A stretch of DNA of 64,000 nucleotides from Notolepis coatsorum (Eukaryota; Chordata; Actinopteri; Aulopiformes; Paralepididae), in contig OZ020585.1 of NCBI GenBank assembly GCA_963971535.1, positions 159,348,568 through 159,412,567 of the forward strand, given 5' to 3'. Position numbers and translations under genes: made by a program. The first letter of the stretch is position 1. Each line of letters opens with the position of its first letter. Shown here one piece after another: positions 36,201 to 48,700 of the stretch. Under the pieces are notes generated by a model. That model worked only from the letters and a program-made list of their open reading frames with translations, was not told the origin of the DNA and ran no database searches.

Positions 36201-37712
36201 TCATAGAGCTAGTCCTAGTCTTCATTCATAGAGCTAGTTGTAGTCTTCATTCATAGAGCTAGTTGTAGTCTTCATTCATATAGCTAGTTGTAGTCTTCAT
36301 TCATAGAGCTAGTTGTAGTCTTCATTCATAGAGCTAGTTGTAGTATTCATTCATAGAGCTAGTCCTAGTCTTCATTCATAGAGCTAGTTGTAGTCTTCAT
36401 AGAGCTAGTTGTAGTCTTCATATAGCTAGTTGTAATCTTCATTCATAGAGCTAGTCCTAGTCTTCATTGATAGAGCTAGTTGTAGTCTTAATTCATAGAG
36501 ATAGTCCTAGTGTTCATTCATAGAGCTAGTTGTAGTCTTAATTCATAGAGCTAGTCCTAGTCTTCATTCATATAGCTAGTTGTAGTCTTCATTCATAGAG
36601 CTAGTCCTAGTCTTCATTCATAGAGCTAGTTGTAGTCTTCATAGAGCTAGTTGTAGTCTTCATTCATAGAGCTAGTCCTAGTCTTCATTCATAGAGTTAG
36701 TTGTAGTCTTCCTTCATAGAGCTAGTTGTAGTCTTCATTTATAGAGCTAGTTGTAGTCTTCATTCATAGAGCTAGATATCGTCTTCATTCATAGAGATAG
36801 TCCTAGTCTTCATTCATATAGCTAGTTGTAGTCTTCATTCATAGAGCTAGTTGTAGTCTTCATTCATAGAGCTAGTTGTAGTCTTCATTCATAGAGCTAG
36901 TCCTAGTCTTCATTCATAGAGCTAGCCCTAGTCTTCATTCATATAAATAGTCCTAGTCTTCATTCATAGAGCTAGTTGTAGTCTTCATTCATATAGCTAG
37001 TCCTAGTATTCATTCATAGAGCTAGTTGTAGTCTTCATTCATAGAGCTAGTCCTAGTCTTCATTCATAGACCTAGTCCTAGTCTTCATTCATAGAGCTAG
37101 TTGTAGTCTTCATTCATAGAGCTAGCTGTAGTCTTCATTCATAGAGCTAGTCCTAGTCTTCATTCATAGAGCTAGTTGTAGTCTTCATTCATAGAGCTAG
37201 TTGTAGTCTTCATTCATATAGCTAGTTGTAGTCTTCATTCATAGAGCTAGTTGTAGTCTTCATTCATAGAGCTAGTTGTAGTATTCATTCATAGAGCTAG
37301 TCCTAGTCTTCATTCATAGAGCTAGTTGTAGTCTTCATAGAGCTAGTTGTAGTCTTCATATAGCTAGTTGTAATCTTCATTCATAGAGCTAGTCCTAGTC
37401 TTCATTGATAGAGCTAGTTGTAGTCTTAATTCATAGAGATAGTCCTAGTGTTCATTCATAGAGCTAGTTGTAGTCTTAATTCATAGAGCTAGTCCTAGTC
37501 TTCATTCATATAGCTAGTTGTAGTCTTCATTCATAGAGCTAGTCCTAGTCTTCATTCATAGAGCTAGTTGTAGTCTTCATAGAGCTAGTTGTAGTCTTCA
37601 TTCATAGAGCTAGTCCTAGTCTTCATTCATAGAGTTAGTTGTAGTCTTCCTTCATAGAGCTAGTTGTAGTCTTCATTTATAGAGCTAGTTGTAGTCTTCA
37701 TTCATAGAGCTA
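30225..37712. repeat. 25-bp satellite array, block 10, with 1.12-kb and 0.94-kb higher-order repeats
   Basis: 7.5 kb of 25-bp monomers with two visible higher-order duplications. The variant AAGGCTAGTTGCAG recurs at a spacing of 1121 bp (TTGCAG at 32391 and 33512). The variant GCTAGATATCG recurs at 34895, 35833 and 36771, spacing 938 bp twice, so a 938-bp unit is present three times in tandem. The second and third units share TGTAATCTTC and GAGATAGTCCTAGTG, which the first lacks. Confidence 0.97.
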
Positions 37713-38220
37713 CCGTACTTTTCGCACTATAAGCCGCACCTGACTTTAAGCCGCAACAGCTAAATTGAATGATGTGTACATATATAAGCCGCACTGGACT
37801 ATAAGCCGCATGTGTTTTAATGTTTAATTACCATATGTAAGGAGTGGAGCCTGCGGCTTAATTTGACTCAACACGGGAAACCTCACCCGGCCCGGACACG
37901 GAAAGGATTGACAGATTGATTGCTCTTTCTCGATTCTGTGAGTGGTGGTGCATGGCCGTTCTTATGTTGAGCTTTAAGTTCCCACCTCTACAGATAATGA
38001 CTCCCATTGGGACACAATACTGTCAGACAAATAACATTAACTCATTTACAAGTTGTATTAAGTTTAGCAAATAAGGGAACAGATAAATAACATTTCAATG
38101 CAGTAAAAAAAGCAATATTTCGATTTTCGGGTTTTGTCCACATATAAGCCGCACCGTTATATAAGCCGCAGGGTCGAAAGATGGGGGAAAAAGCAGCGGC
38201 TTATAGTCCGAAAAGTACGG
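37713..38220. mobile_element. 508-bp non-autonomous TIR transposon, copy 9 (divergent right end)
   Basis: Same length and internal order, but two things differ. The right subterminal octamer is GCAGCGGC (38193-38200), where the other eight copies have its reverse complement GCCGCTGC. This gives copy 9 a 25-bp terminal inverted repeat with a single mismatch. Its left flank is also different: CTTCCTTCATAG and CATTTATAG monomers instead of the paired 21-bp monomers. It may keep the ancestral element form. Confidence 0.9.
37841..37964 (+). pseudogene. 18S rRNA fragment inside TIR element copy 9
   Basis: The same 124-bp fragment. Because it is present in the structurally divergent copy 9 as well, the 18S capture predates the split between the two forms. 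Confidence 0.92.
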
Positions 38221-41200
38221 TAGTTGTGGTCTTCATTCATAGAGCTAGTCCTAGTCTTCATTCATATAGCTAGTTGTAGTCTTCATTCATAGAGCTAGTC
38301 CTAGTCTTCATTCATAGAGCTAGTCCTAGTCTTAATTCATAGAGCTAGTTGTAGTCTTCATTCATAGAGCTAGTTGTAGTCTTCATTCATAGAGCTAGTT
38401 GTGGTCTTCATTCATAGAGCTAGTTGTAGTCTTCATTCATAGAGCTAGTCCTAGTCTTCATTCATAGAGATAGTTGTAGTCTTCATTCATAGAGCTAGTT
38501 GTAGTCTTCATTCATAGAGCTAGTCTTGGTCTTCATTCATAGAGCTAGTCCTAGTCTGCATTCATAGAGCTAGTCCTAGTCTTCATTCATAGAGCTAGTT
38601 GTAGTCTTCATTCATAGAGTTAGTTGTAGTCTTCATTCATAGATCTAGTTGTAGTCTTCATTCATAGAGCTAGTTGTGGTCTTCATTCATAGTGCTAGTT
38701 ATAGTCTTCATTCATAAGGCTAGTTGTAGTCTTCATTCATAGAGCTAGTTGTAGTCTTCATTCATAGAGCTAGTCCTAGTCTTCATTCATAAGGCTAGTT
38801 GTAGTCTTCATTCATAGAGCTAGTTTTAGTCTTCATTGATAGAGCTAGTTGTAGTCTTCATTCATAAGGCTAGTTGTAGTCTTCATTCATAGAGCTAGTT
38901 ATAGTCTTCATTCATAGAGCTAGTCCTAGTCTTCATTCATAGAGCTAGTTGTAGTCTTCATTCATAGAGCTAGCTGTGGTCTTCATTCATATAGCTAGTT
39001 ATAGTCTTCATTCATAGAGCTAGTCCTAGTCTTCATTCATAGAGCTAGTTATAGTCTTCATTCATAGAGCTAGTTATAGTCTTCATTCATAGAGCTAGTC
39101 CTAGTCTTCATTCATAGAGCTAGTTATAGTCTTCATTCATAGAGCTAGTCCTAGTCTTCATTCATAGAGCTAGTTGTAGTGTTCATTCATAGAGCTAGCT
39201 GTGGTCTTCATTCATATAGCTAGTTATAGTCTTCATTCATAGAGCTAGTCCTAGTCTTCATTCATAGAGCTAGTTATAGTCTTCATTCATAGAGCTAGTT
39301 ATAGTCTTCATTCATAGAGCTAGTCCTAGTCTGCATTCATAGAGCTAGTTATAGTCTTCATTCATAGAGCTAGTCTTGGTCTTCATTCATAGAGCTAGTC
39401 CTAGTCTGCATTCATAGAGCTAGTCCTAGTCTTCATTCATAGAGCTAGTTGTAGTCTTCATTCATAGAGCTAGTTGTAGTCTTCATTCATAGATCTAGTT
39501 GTAGTCTTCATTCATAGAGCTAGTTGTGGTCTTCATTCATAGTGCTAGTTATAGTCTTCATTCATAAGGCTAGTTGTAGTCTTCATTCATAGAGCTAGTT
39601 GTAGTCTTCATTCATAGAGCTAGTTATAGTCTTCATTCATAAGGCTAGTTGTAGTCTTCATTCATAGAGCTAGTTTTAGTCTTCATTCATAGAGCTAGTT
39701 GTAGTCTTCATTCATAAGGCTAGTTGTAGTCTTCATTCATAGAGCTAGTTATAGTCTTCATTCATAGAGCTAGTCCTAGTCTTCATTCATAGAGCTAGTT
39801 GTAGTCTTCATTCATAGAGCTAGCTGTGGTCTTCATTCATATAGCTAGTTATAGTCTTCATTCATAGAGCTAGTCCTAGTCTTCATTCATAGAGCTAGTT
39901 ATAGTCTTCATTCATAGAGCTAGTTATAGTCTTCATTCATAGAGCTAGTCCTAGTCTTCATTCATAGAGCTAGTTATAGTCTTCATTCATAGAGCTAGTC
40001 CTAGTCTTCATTCATAGAGCTAGTTATAGTCTTCATTCATAGAGCTAGTTATAGTCTTGATTCATAGAGCTAGTCCTAGTCTTCATTCATAGAGCTAGTT
40101 GTAGTCTTCATTCATAGAGCTAGTTGTAGTCTTCATTCATAGAGCTAGTTGTAGTCTTCATTCATAGAGCTAGTCCTAGTCTTCATTCATAGAGCTAGTC
40201 CTAGTCTTCATTCATATAAATAGTCCTAGTCTTCATTCATAGAGCTAGTTGTAGTCTTCATTCATATAGCTAGTCCTAGTATTCATTCATAGAGCTAGTT
40301 GTAGTCTTCATTCATAGAGCTAGTCCTAGTCTTCATTCATAGACCTAGTCCTAGTCTTCATTCATAGAGCTAGATGTAGTCTTCATTCATAGAGCTAGTT
40401 GTAGTCTTCATTCATAGAGCTAGTCCTAGTCTTCATTCATAGAGCTAGTTGTAGTCTTCATTCATAGGGCTAGTTGTAGTCTTCATTCATAGAGCTAGTC
40501 TTAGTCTTCATTCATAGAGCTAGTTGTAGTCTTCATATAGCTAGTTGTAGTCTTCATTCATAGAGCTAGTCCTAGTCTTCATTGATAGAGCTAGTTGTAG
40601 TCTTAATTCATAGAGCTAGTACTAGTCTTCATTCATAAAGCTAGTTGTAGTCTTCATTCATAGAGCTAGTCCTAGTCTTCATTCATAGAGCTAGTTGTAG
40701 TATTCATAGAGCTAGTTGTAGTCTTCATAGAGCTAGTTGTAGTCTTCATTCATAGAGCTAGTCCTAGTCTTCATTCATAGAGCTAGTTGTAGTCTTCCTT
40801 CATAGAGCTAGTTGTAGTCTTCATTTATAGAGCTAGTTGTAGTCTTCATTCATAGAGCTAGTGCTAGTCTTCATTCATAGAGCTAGTTGAAGTCTTCATT
40901 CATAGAACTAGTTATAGTCTTCATTCATAGAGCTAGTTATAGTCTTCATTCACAGAGTTAGTCCTAGTCTTCATTCATAGAGCTAGTTGTAGTCTTCATT
41001 CATAGAGCTAGTCCTAGTCTTCATTCATAGAGCTAGTTGTAGTCTTCATTCATAGAGCTAGTTGTAGTCTTCATTCATAGAGCTAGTTGTGGTCTTCATT
41101 CATAGAGCTAGTTGTAGTCTTCATTCATAGAGCTAGTTGTAGTCTTCATTCATAGAGCTAGTTGTGGTCTTCATTCATAGAGCTAGTTGTAGTCTTCATT

Positions 41201-44200
41201 CATAGAGCTAGTCCTAGTCTTCATCCATAGAGCTAGTTGTAGTCTTTATTCATAGAGCTAGTTGTAGTCTTCATTCATAGAGCTAGTCCTGGTCTTCATT
41301 CATAGAGCTAGTCCTAGTCTTCATTCATAGAGCTAGTCCTAGTCTTCATTCATAGAGCTCGTTGTAGTCTTCATTCATAGAGCTAGTTGTAGTCTTCATT
41401 CATAGATCTAGTTGTAGTCTTCATTCATAGAGCTAGTTGTGGTCTTCATTCATAGTGCTAGTTATAGTCTTCATTCATAAGGCTAGTTGTAGTCTTCATT
41501 CATAGAGCTAGTTGTAGTCTTCATTCATAGAGCTAGTCCTAGTCTTCATTCATAAGGCTAGTTGTAGTCTTCATTCATAGAGCTAGTTTTAGTCTTCATT
41601 CATAGAGCTAGTTGTAGTCTTCATTCATAAGGCTAGTTGTAGTCTTCATTCATAGAGCTAGTTATAGTCTTCATTCATAGAGCTAGTCCTAGTCTTCATT
41701 CATAGAGCTAGTTGTAGTCTTCATTCATAGAGCTAGCTGTGGTCTTCATTCAAATAGCTAGTTATAGTCTTCATTCATAGAGCTAGTCCTAGTCTTCATT
41801 CATAGAGCTAGTTATAGTCTTCATTCATAGAGCTAGTCATAGTCTTCATTCATAGAGCTAGTCCTAGTCTTCATTCATAGAGCTAGTTATAGTCTTCATT
41901 CATAGAGCTAGTCCTAGTCTTCATTCATAGAGCTAGTTATAGTCTTCATTCATAGAGCTAGTTATAGTCTTCATTCATAGAGCTAGTCCTAGTCTTCATT
42001 CATAGAGCTAGTTGTAGTCTTCATTCATAGAGCTAGTTGTAGTCTTCATTCATAGAGCTAGTTGTAGTCTTCATTCATAGAGCTAGTCCTAGTCTTCATT
42101 CATAGAGCTAGTCCTAGTCTTCATTCATATAAATAGTCCTAGTCTTCATTCATAGAGCTAGTTGTAGTCTTCATTCATATAGCTAGTCCTAGTATTCATT
42201 CATAGAGCTAGTTGTAGTCTTCATTCATAGAGCTAGTCCTAGTCTTCATTCATAGACCTAGTCCTAGTCTTCATTCATAGAGCTAGTTATAGTCTTCATT
42301 CACAGAGTTAGTCCTAGTCTTCATTCATAGAGCTAGTTGTAGTCTTCATTCATAGAGCTAGTCCTAGTCTTCATTCATAGAGCTAGTTGTAGTCTTCATT
42401 CATAGAGCTAGTTGTAGTCTTCATTCATAGAGCTAGTTGTGGTCTTCATTCATAGAGATAGTTGTAGTCTTCATTCATAGAGCTAGTCCTAGTCTTCATC
42501 CATAGAGCTAGTTGTAGTCTTTATTCATAGAGCTAGTTGTAGTCTTCATTCATAGAGCTAGTCCTGGTCTTCATTCATAGAGCTAGTCCTAGTCTTCATT
42601 CATAGAGCTAGTCCTAGTCTTCATTCATAGAGCTCGTTGTAGTCTTCATTCATAGAGCTAGTTGTAGTCTTCATTCATAGATCTAGTTGTAGTCTTCATT
42701 CATAGAGCTAGTTGTGGTCTTCATTCATAGTGCTAGTTATAGTCTTCATTCATAAGGCTAGTTGTAGTCTTCATTCATAGAGCTAGTTGTAGTCTTCATT
42801 CATAGAGCTAGTCCTAGTCTTCATTCATAAGGCTAGTTGTAGTCTTCATTCATAGAGCTAGTTTTAGTCTTCATTCATAGAGCTAGTTGTAGTCTTCATT
42901 CATAAAGCTAGTTGTAGTCTTCATTCATAGAGCTAGTTATAGTCTTCATTCATAGAGCTAGTCCTAGTCTTCATTCATAGAGCTAGTTGTAGTCTTCATT
43001 CATAGAGCTAGCTGTGGTCTTCATTCAAATAGCTAGTTATAGTCTTCATTCATAGAGCTAGTCCTAGTCTTCATTCATAGAGCTAGTTATAGTCTTCATT
43101 CATAGAGCTAGTCATAGTCTTCATTCATAGAGCTAGTCCTAGTCTTCATTCATAGAGCTAGTTATAGTCTTCATTCATAGAGCTAGTCCTAGTCTTCATT
43201 CATAGAGCTAGTTATAGTCTTCATTCATAGAGCTAGTTATAGTCTTCATTCATAGAGCTAGTCCTAGTCTTCATTCATAGAGCTAGTTGTAGTCTTCATT
43301 CATAGAGCTAGTTGTAGTCTTCATTCATAGAGCTAGTTGTAGTCTTCATTCATAGAGCTAGTCCTAGTCTTCATTCATAGAGCTAGTCCTAGTCTTCATT
43401 CATATAAATAGTCCTAGTCTTCATTCATAGAGCTAGTTGTAGTCTTCATTCATATAGCTAGTCCTAGTATTCATTCATAGAGCTAGTTGTAGTCTTCATT
43501 CATAGAGCTAGTCCTAGTCTTCATTCATAGACCTAGTCCTAGTCTTCATTCATAGAGCTAGATGTAGTCTTCATTCATAGAGCTAGTTGTAGTCTTCATT
43601 CATAGAGCTAGTCCTAGTCTTCATTCATAGAGCTAGTTGTAGTCTTCATTCATAGAGCTAGTTGTAGTCTTCATTCATAGAGCTAGTCCTAGTCTTCATT
43701 CATAGAGCTAGTTGTAGTCTTCATATAGCTAGTTGTAGTCTTAATTCATAGAGCTAGTACTAGTCTTCATTCATAAAGCTAGTTGTAGTCTTCATTCATA
43801 GAGCTAGTCCTAGTCTTCATTCATAGAGCTAGTTGTAGTATTCATAGAGCTAGTTGTAGTCTTCATAGAGCTAGTTGTAGTCTTCATTCATAGAGCTAGT
43901 CCTAGTCTTCATTCATAGAGCTAGTTGTAGTCTTCATTCATAGAGCTAGTTGTAGTCTTCATTTATAGAGCTAGTTGTAGTCTTCATTCATAGAGCTAGT
44001 GCTAGTCTTCATTCATAGAGCTAGTTGAAGTCTTCATTCATAGAACTAGTTATAGTCTTCATTCATAGAGCTAGTTATAGTCTTCATTCACAGAGCTAGT
44101 CCTAGTCTTCATTCATAGAGCTAGTTGTAGTATTCATTCATAGAGCTAGTTGTAGTCTTCATTCATAGAGCTAGTCCTAGTCTTCATTCATAGACCTAGT

Positions 44201-45180
44201 CCTAGTCTTCATTCATAGAGCTAGTTGTAGTCTTCATTCATAGAGCTATCTGTAGTCTTCATTCATAGAGCTAGTCCTAGTCTTCATTCATAGAGCTAGT
44301 TGTAGTCTTCATTCATAGTGCTAGTTGTAGTCTTCATTCATAGAGCTAGTTGTAGTCTTCCTTCATAGAGCTAGTTGTAGTCTTCATTTATAGAGCTAGT
44401 TGTAGTCTTCATTCATAGAGCTAGTGCTAGTCTTCATTCATAGAGCTAGTTGAAGTCTTCATTCATAGAACTAGTTATAGTCTTCATTCATAGAGCTAGT
44501 TATAGTCTTCATTCACAGAGCTAGTCCTAGTCTTCATTCATAGAGCTAGTTGTAGTCTTCATTCATAGAGCTAGTTGTAGTCTTCATTCATAAGGCTAGT
44601 TGTAGTCTTCATTCATAGAGCTAGTTATAGTCTTCATTCATAGAGCTAGTCCTAGTCTTCATTCATAGAGCTAGTTGTAGTCTTCATTCATAGAGCTAGT
44701 TGTGGTCTTCATTCATAGTGCTAGTTATAGTCTTCATTCATAGAGCTAGTCCTAGTCTTCATTCATAGAGCTAGTTATAGTCTTCATTCATAGAGCTAGT
44801 TATAGTCTTCATTCATAGAGCTAGTCCTAGTCTTCATTCATAGAGCTAGTTGTAGTCTTCATTCATATAGCTAGTCCTAGTATTCATTCATAGAGCTAGT
44901 TGTAGTCTTCATTCATAGAGCTAGTCCTAGTCTTCATTCATAGACCTAGTCCTAGTCTTCATTCATAGAGCTAGTTGTAGTCTTCATTCATAGAGCTAGC
45001 TGTAGTCTTCATTCATAGAGCTAGTCCTAGTCTTCATTCATAGAGCTAGTTGTAGTCTTCATTCATAGAGCTAGTTGTAGTCTTCATTCATAGAGCTAGT
45101 TGTAGTCTTCATTCATAGAGCTAGTTGTAGTCTTCATTCATAGAGCTAGTTGTAGTATTCATTCATAGAGCTAGTCCTAG
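38221..45180. repeat. 25-bp satellite array, block 11, with a 1.275-kb duplication
   Basis: 7 kb of 25-bp monomers. The variants CATCCATAG (about 41222 and 42497), CTTTATTCATAG, GTCCTGGTC and GAGCTCGTTG (about 41355 and 42630) recur in order 1275 bp apart, marking a tandem duplication in 41.1-43.5 kb. No 508-bp element is present after copy 9. The block stops at GTCCTAG (45180), where the BEL LTR begins. Confidence 0.97.
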
Positions 45181-45670
45181 TGTAGCGGCAACATGCCAGA
45201 ATGCCGCTTCTTGGTGTAGACGGGGAGTGAATCCATACGCGCTCAACGTCCAAAGAAATAGTTTTCCACACATTAAGCTCCGTTATCAGACACCGATGTG
45301 GTGACCCGATTTAATTAGAATAAGTAGGTTACACGGGAGGGTTGATCACAGTGATCCTAAAACGTCATATAACCTGGTCTAATTGCTTAAAGTGTAATCT
45401 AAACAGTTTCCGAAAGCGTCCTGAAGCGGTAAGAAAATCATATGGTTTCCCCATCGGCTACCGCCCAACAGCTGATTCCTATCACCTATCTAATGATCTC
45501 CGCTGCGCTGTGCCCGATCACCCGACAGGTGCAGGTGATCCACTCACAGCGCCACAGAGTCCACCCAACAGGCTACACAGAATCATAACCTTCCCCTCAA
45601 TCATAACATTCCCCTCAATCATTACATTCCCATAAATTGTAACCTTCTATTGATAAAAATAATGATAATG

Positions 45671-45705
<35 letters not shown>

Positions 45706-45737
45706 AAATAACAAAAAACACTCATTCGGCCTTTACA
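45181..45737 (-). repeat. BEL 3' LTR
   Basis: 557-bp LTR that in element orientation starts TGTAAAGGCC and ends CCGCTACA, i.e. canonical TG...CA. Over the shared part it differs from the 5' LTR by one substitution (AAGCGTCC here, AAGTGTCC there) and by a 9-bp shorter ATA microsatellite. The 97-codon plus-strand ORF found in both LTRs is not supported as a gene. Confidence 0.93.
45659..45711. repeat. ATA/ATG trinucleotide microsatellite in the 3' LTR
   Basis: Runs of ATA with interspersed ATG and ACT near the 5' side of the LTR in element orientation. It is three units shorter than the counterpart in the 5' LTR, a slippage difference that should not be counted as substitution when dating the insertion. 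Confidence 0.9.
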
Positions 45738-45790
45738 CCGGCCCCTAATTGTGCCTACACAATTACAAAATATGGTCGGGCGAGTGTTCA
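45738..45790 (-). other. BEL 3' untranslated gap and candidate polypurine tract
   Basis: 53 bp between the pol stop codon (45791-45793) and the 3' LTR. In element orientation the last bases before the LTR read AGGGGCCGG, the only purine-rich stretch in the right place to prime plus-strand DNA, but it is interrupted by two C residues. The role is inferred from position. Confidence 0.5.
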
Positions 45791-48700
45791 TTACAGCTGG
45801 CAATCCTCCTTTGACTCCAGTAGTAGGCAAAGCTTCGTGATTGGCCTCTGTAGCACATTGGTCTTGGTCTTCACCCTGACACTTCGTACCAGGCCCTTGT
45901 TATCCGGAAAGGTTTCCAGGATCCGTCCAAGCGGCCAGGAATTCCTGGGCGCTGTGTCGTCCACTATGACCACCAAGTCACCAGGGGCGAAGTTCTCTTT
46001 CTGGGTCTGCCACTTACATCTTTCCTGCATCATGGGCAAGCACTCCCTCACCCAGCGTTTCCAGAAGATGTCGGCCAGGTATTGTGCCTGTTTCCACCTT
46101 CTGCGGGTGTACATATCCTCCTTCTCAAATACACCTGGAGGCATAACAGGTTGTCCCTTCAAGAGGAGTAGGTGGTTTGGTGTAAGGGGTTCTAAATCTT
46201 TGGGGTCGTTGGACACCGTGGTAAGTGGGCGATCGTTCATAATGGCTTCCACCTCACACAGTGCTGTGAGGAGAGTCTCATCATCCACCTTTTGTTCCTT
46301 CAGGACCGACTGGAGGATCCTTTTTGTCGACTTGATCAACCTCTCCCATACCCCACCGAAGTGGGCCGCAGAGGGGGGATTGAAAATCCACTTTACTCCA
46401 GAGTCCGCCATTATGGTGCTAATTTTAGTTTGGTCCAGCTGCTTGAGGGCCTGGTTTAGCTCTCTCTGGGCACCAACGAAATTGGTCCCTTGATCCGTCC
46501 TTATGGAGCGTACTGGACCCCGTCTGCAAATGAATCTTCTGATGGCGTTTATACAGGATGCAGTGTCGAGGAAGTGTGCTACGTCAAGATGAACGGCCCG
46601 TGTCACTAGGCAAGTAAAAATGACACCCCATCTCTTGACGGTACTCCGTGCTCTCTTTACCTCTATGGGGCCGAAATAAGCAATACCCACATGAGTAAAA
46701 GGTGGGAGGTCCGGCGTTATCCGATCCACGGGTAGGTCTGACATTTTCTGTACACCAGGCTTGGCTAGTACACGTCTACAGACTACACACTCCCTAATGA
46801 CCTTCCTGGTCATGGAATTAGCGCAGGGTAGCCAGTATCGCTCCCTTAGCCTGGAAAGGGTGTGTCCTCTCCCAGAGTGTTGCAGTTGTTCATGGATCTG
46901 CCTCACAATCAAGCCTGATATGCGAGTGTGTTTGGGCAGGATCAGTGGGTGTTTCTCTTCCACTGGCATGGCCATTTTGTTCAGCCTACCTCCCACTCTC
47001 AGCAATCCATCATCCAGGAGAGGATCCAGTCTTAAAATGGAGCTGGATAGCTTCACAGATTTTCCCTTCCTGAGGGATGTTATCTCGTCCTTGAAGTGCT
47101 GCTCTTGAGAGTAGCGTATGAGCGCATGCCTGGCCTTAGTCAGTTCCTCTACTGACAGGCTAGTTTGCACTATGGAGTCGGTGGAGGCTTGATCCATGCT
47201 AGGGCCTGGCTCCTTCTTTTGGAGCCTGGCTCGAAGTAGTCGTTTTAGTCTTAGGAACCACGCAGCTGCTCTTGTCAACCTATTCCAGGTTGAGTAGTGC
47301 CCAATCAGCTGACTTGTCGGGTTCGCCTCTTCTACCGTAACACTACTTACAAAGACCTCTTTCTTGACTTCTGGGTCATCTTGGTGCACCGAACCATATA
47401 ATTCCTCTGGTCTATTCGGCCAGTGCTCCTCTCCCTTCTGTAGGAATTCTGGGCCACTGAACCATTGCTTTGACCTGAGCATCCTGTCAGCATCCAAACC
47501 TCTTGATGCCTCATCTGCAGGGTTCTCCTTCGAGCTCACGTACCTCCATTGAGATGCCGTGGTGAGGTCCTGAATAATGGCGAGGCGATTGGCCACAAAT
47601 GTCCGAAATCGTCTTTTCTCATTGTAGACATATTTTAGGACTGTCTGGCTGTCTGTCCATAGTACCGACTCTTTCAGTGTCAGGTGTAGCTCTTTTCTGA
47701 GCATTCTGTCCATACGGGAAGCCAGAGTAGCTGCGGCAAGTTCCATCCGAGGGATTGTTACTTGTTTCAGAGGGGCTACCCTTGCTTTTCCCATCACAAA
47801 TGCCGTGTGTATCTTGCCCTGGTCATTTGTGTACCTTGCGTAACTCACTGTGCCGTATCCTGATTCGCTTGCATCGCAGAAGTGGTGGAGTTGAACAGCT
47901 TCCAGTTTCCCAAAACCGGCGGGTTTCATGCACCTGTTTATCCTGAGCTCTGACAGCTTGTCCAGGTCTGAAAACCACTCTTTCCACCGTTTTGCCAGTG
48001 GCTCCGGGATATCTGTATCCCATCCGCACTTGTTCCTGCAGAGCTCTTGAAGAATCATTTTTGCCGTGAGCACATAAGGAGCTAGGAAACCAAGTGGGTC
48101 ATACATGGAACATACAATGGAAAGAATGCCTCTCCTGGTTAGGGGTCGATTCCTGATAGTAACTCGGAAATTGAATGTGTCACTTTCAAGGTTCCATTGG
48201 ATGCCTAGAGCCCGTTCAGTGAGTGGTTTCTCCCAATCAAGATCCAACTCAACGTTCTGCTTGGCCTTGTCCTCTTCAGGGAGGCTAGCCAGCACCTCTT
48301 TACTGTTGCTCACCCATTTGGTGAGTCTGAATCCACCTCTTGCACATGCTTCTCTGAGTCCTTCTGTCAACTTGACGGCTTGGCTCACTGTCTCCACCGA
48401 CTTCAGGCAGTCATCAACGTAAAAGTTAGACCTGATGGTATCGGTGACTTCTTGGCCGTAATGATCACTGTTATCCTCCGCTGTCTGTCTCAGAGCAAAG
48501 TTGGAACAACTAGGTGAAGATACGGCACCGAACAGGTGTACCTTCATCCTGTACTCTTCCAGCGGCCGGGTGATATCGCCATCTGGCCACCATAAGAATC
48601 GGAGAAAGTCAATGTGATCTGGATGGACTCTGACCTGATGGAACATTCCTTGTATGTCTGCCATGAAGGCTACTTGGTCTTGACGGAATCTTAACAACAC

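Noticed and set aside
45342-45635. 97-codon plus-strand frame present in the 3' LTR and again at 53445-53738
   Set aside because: It lies wholly within the LTRs, is antisense to the element and has no recognisable domain. Its recurrence is explained by LTR duplication.
45837-46493. 218-codon plus-strand frame opposite the BEL integrase, and similar smaller frames
   Set aside because: They are antisense to a well-supported gag-pol frame, with no domain and no independent evidence.
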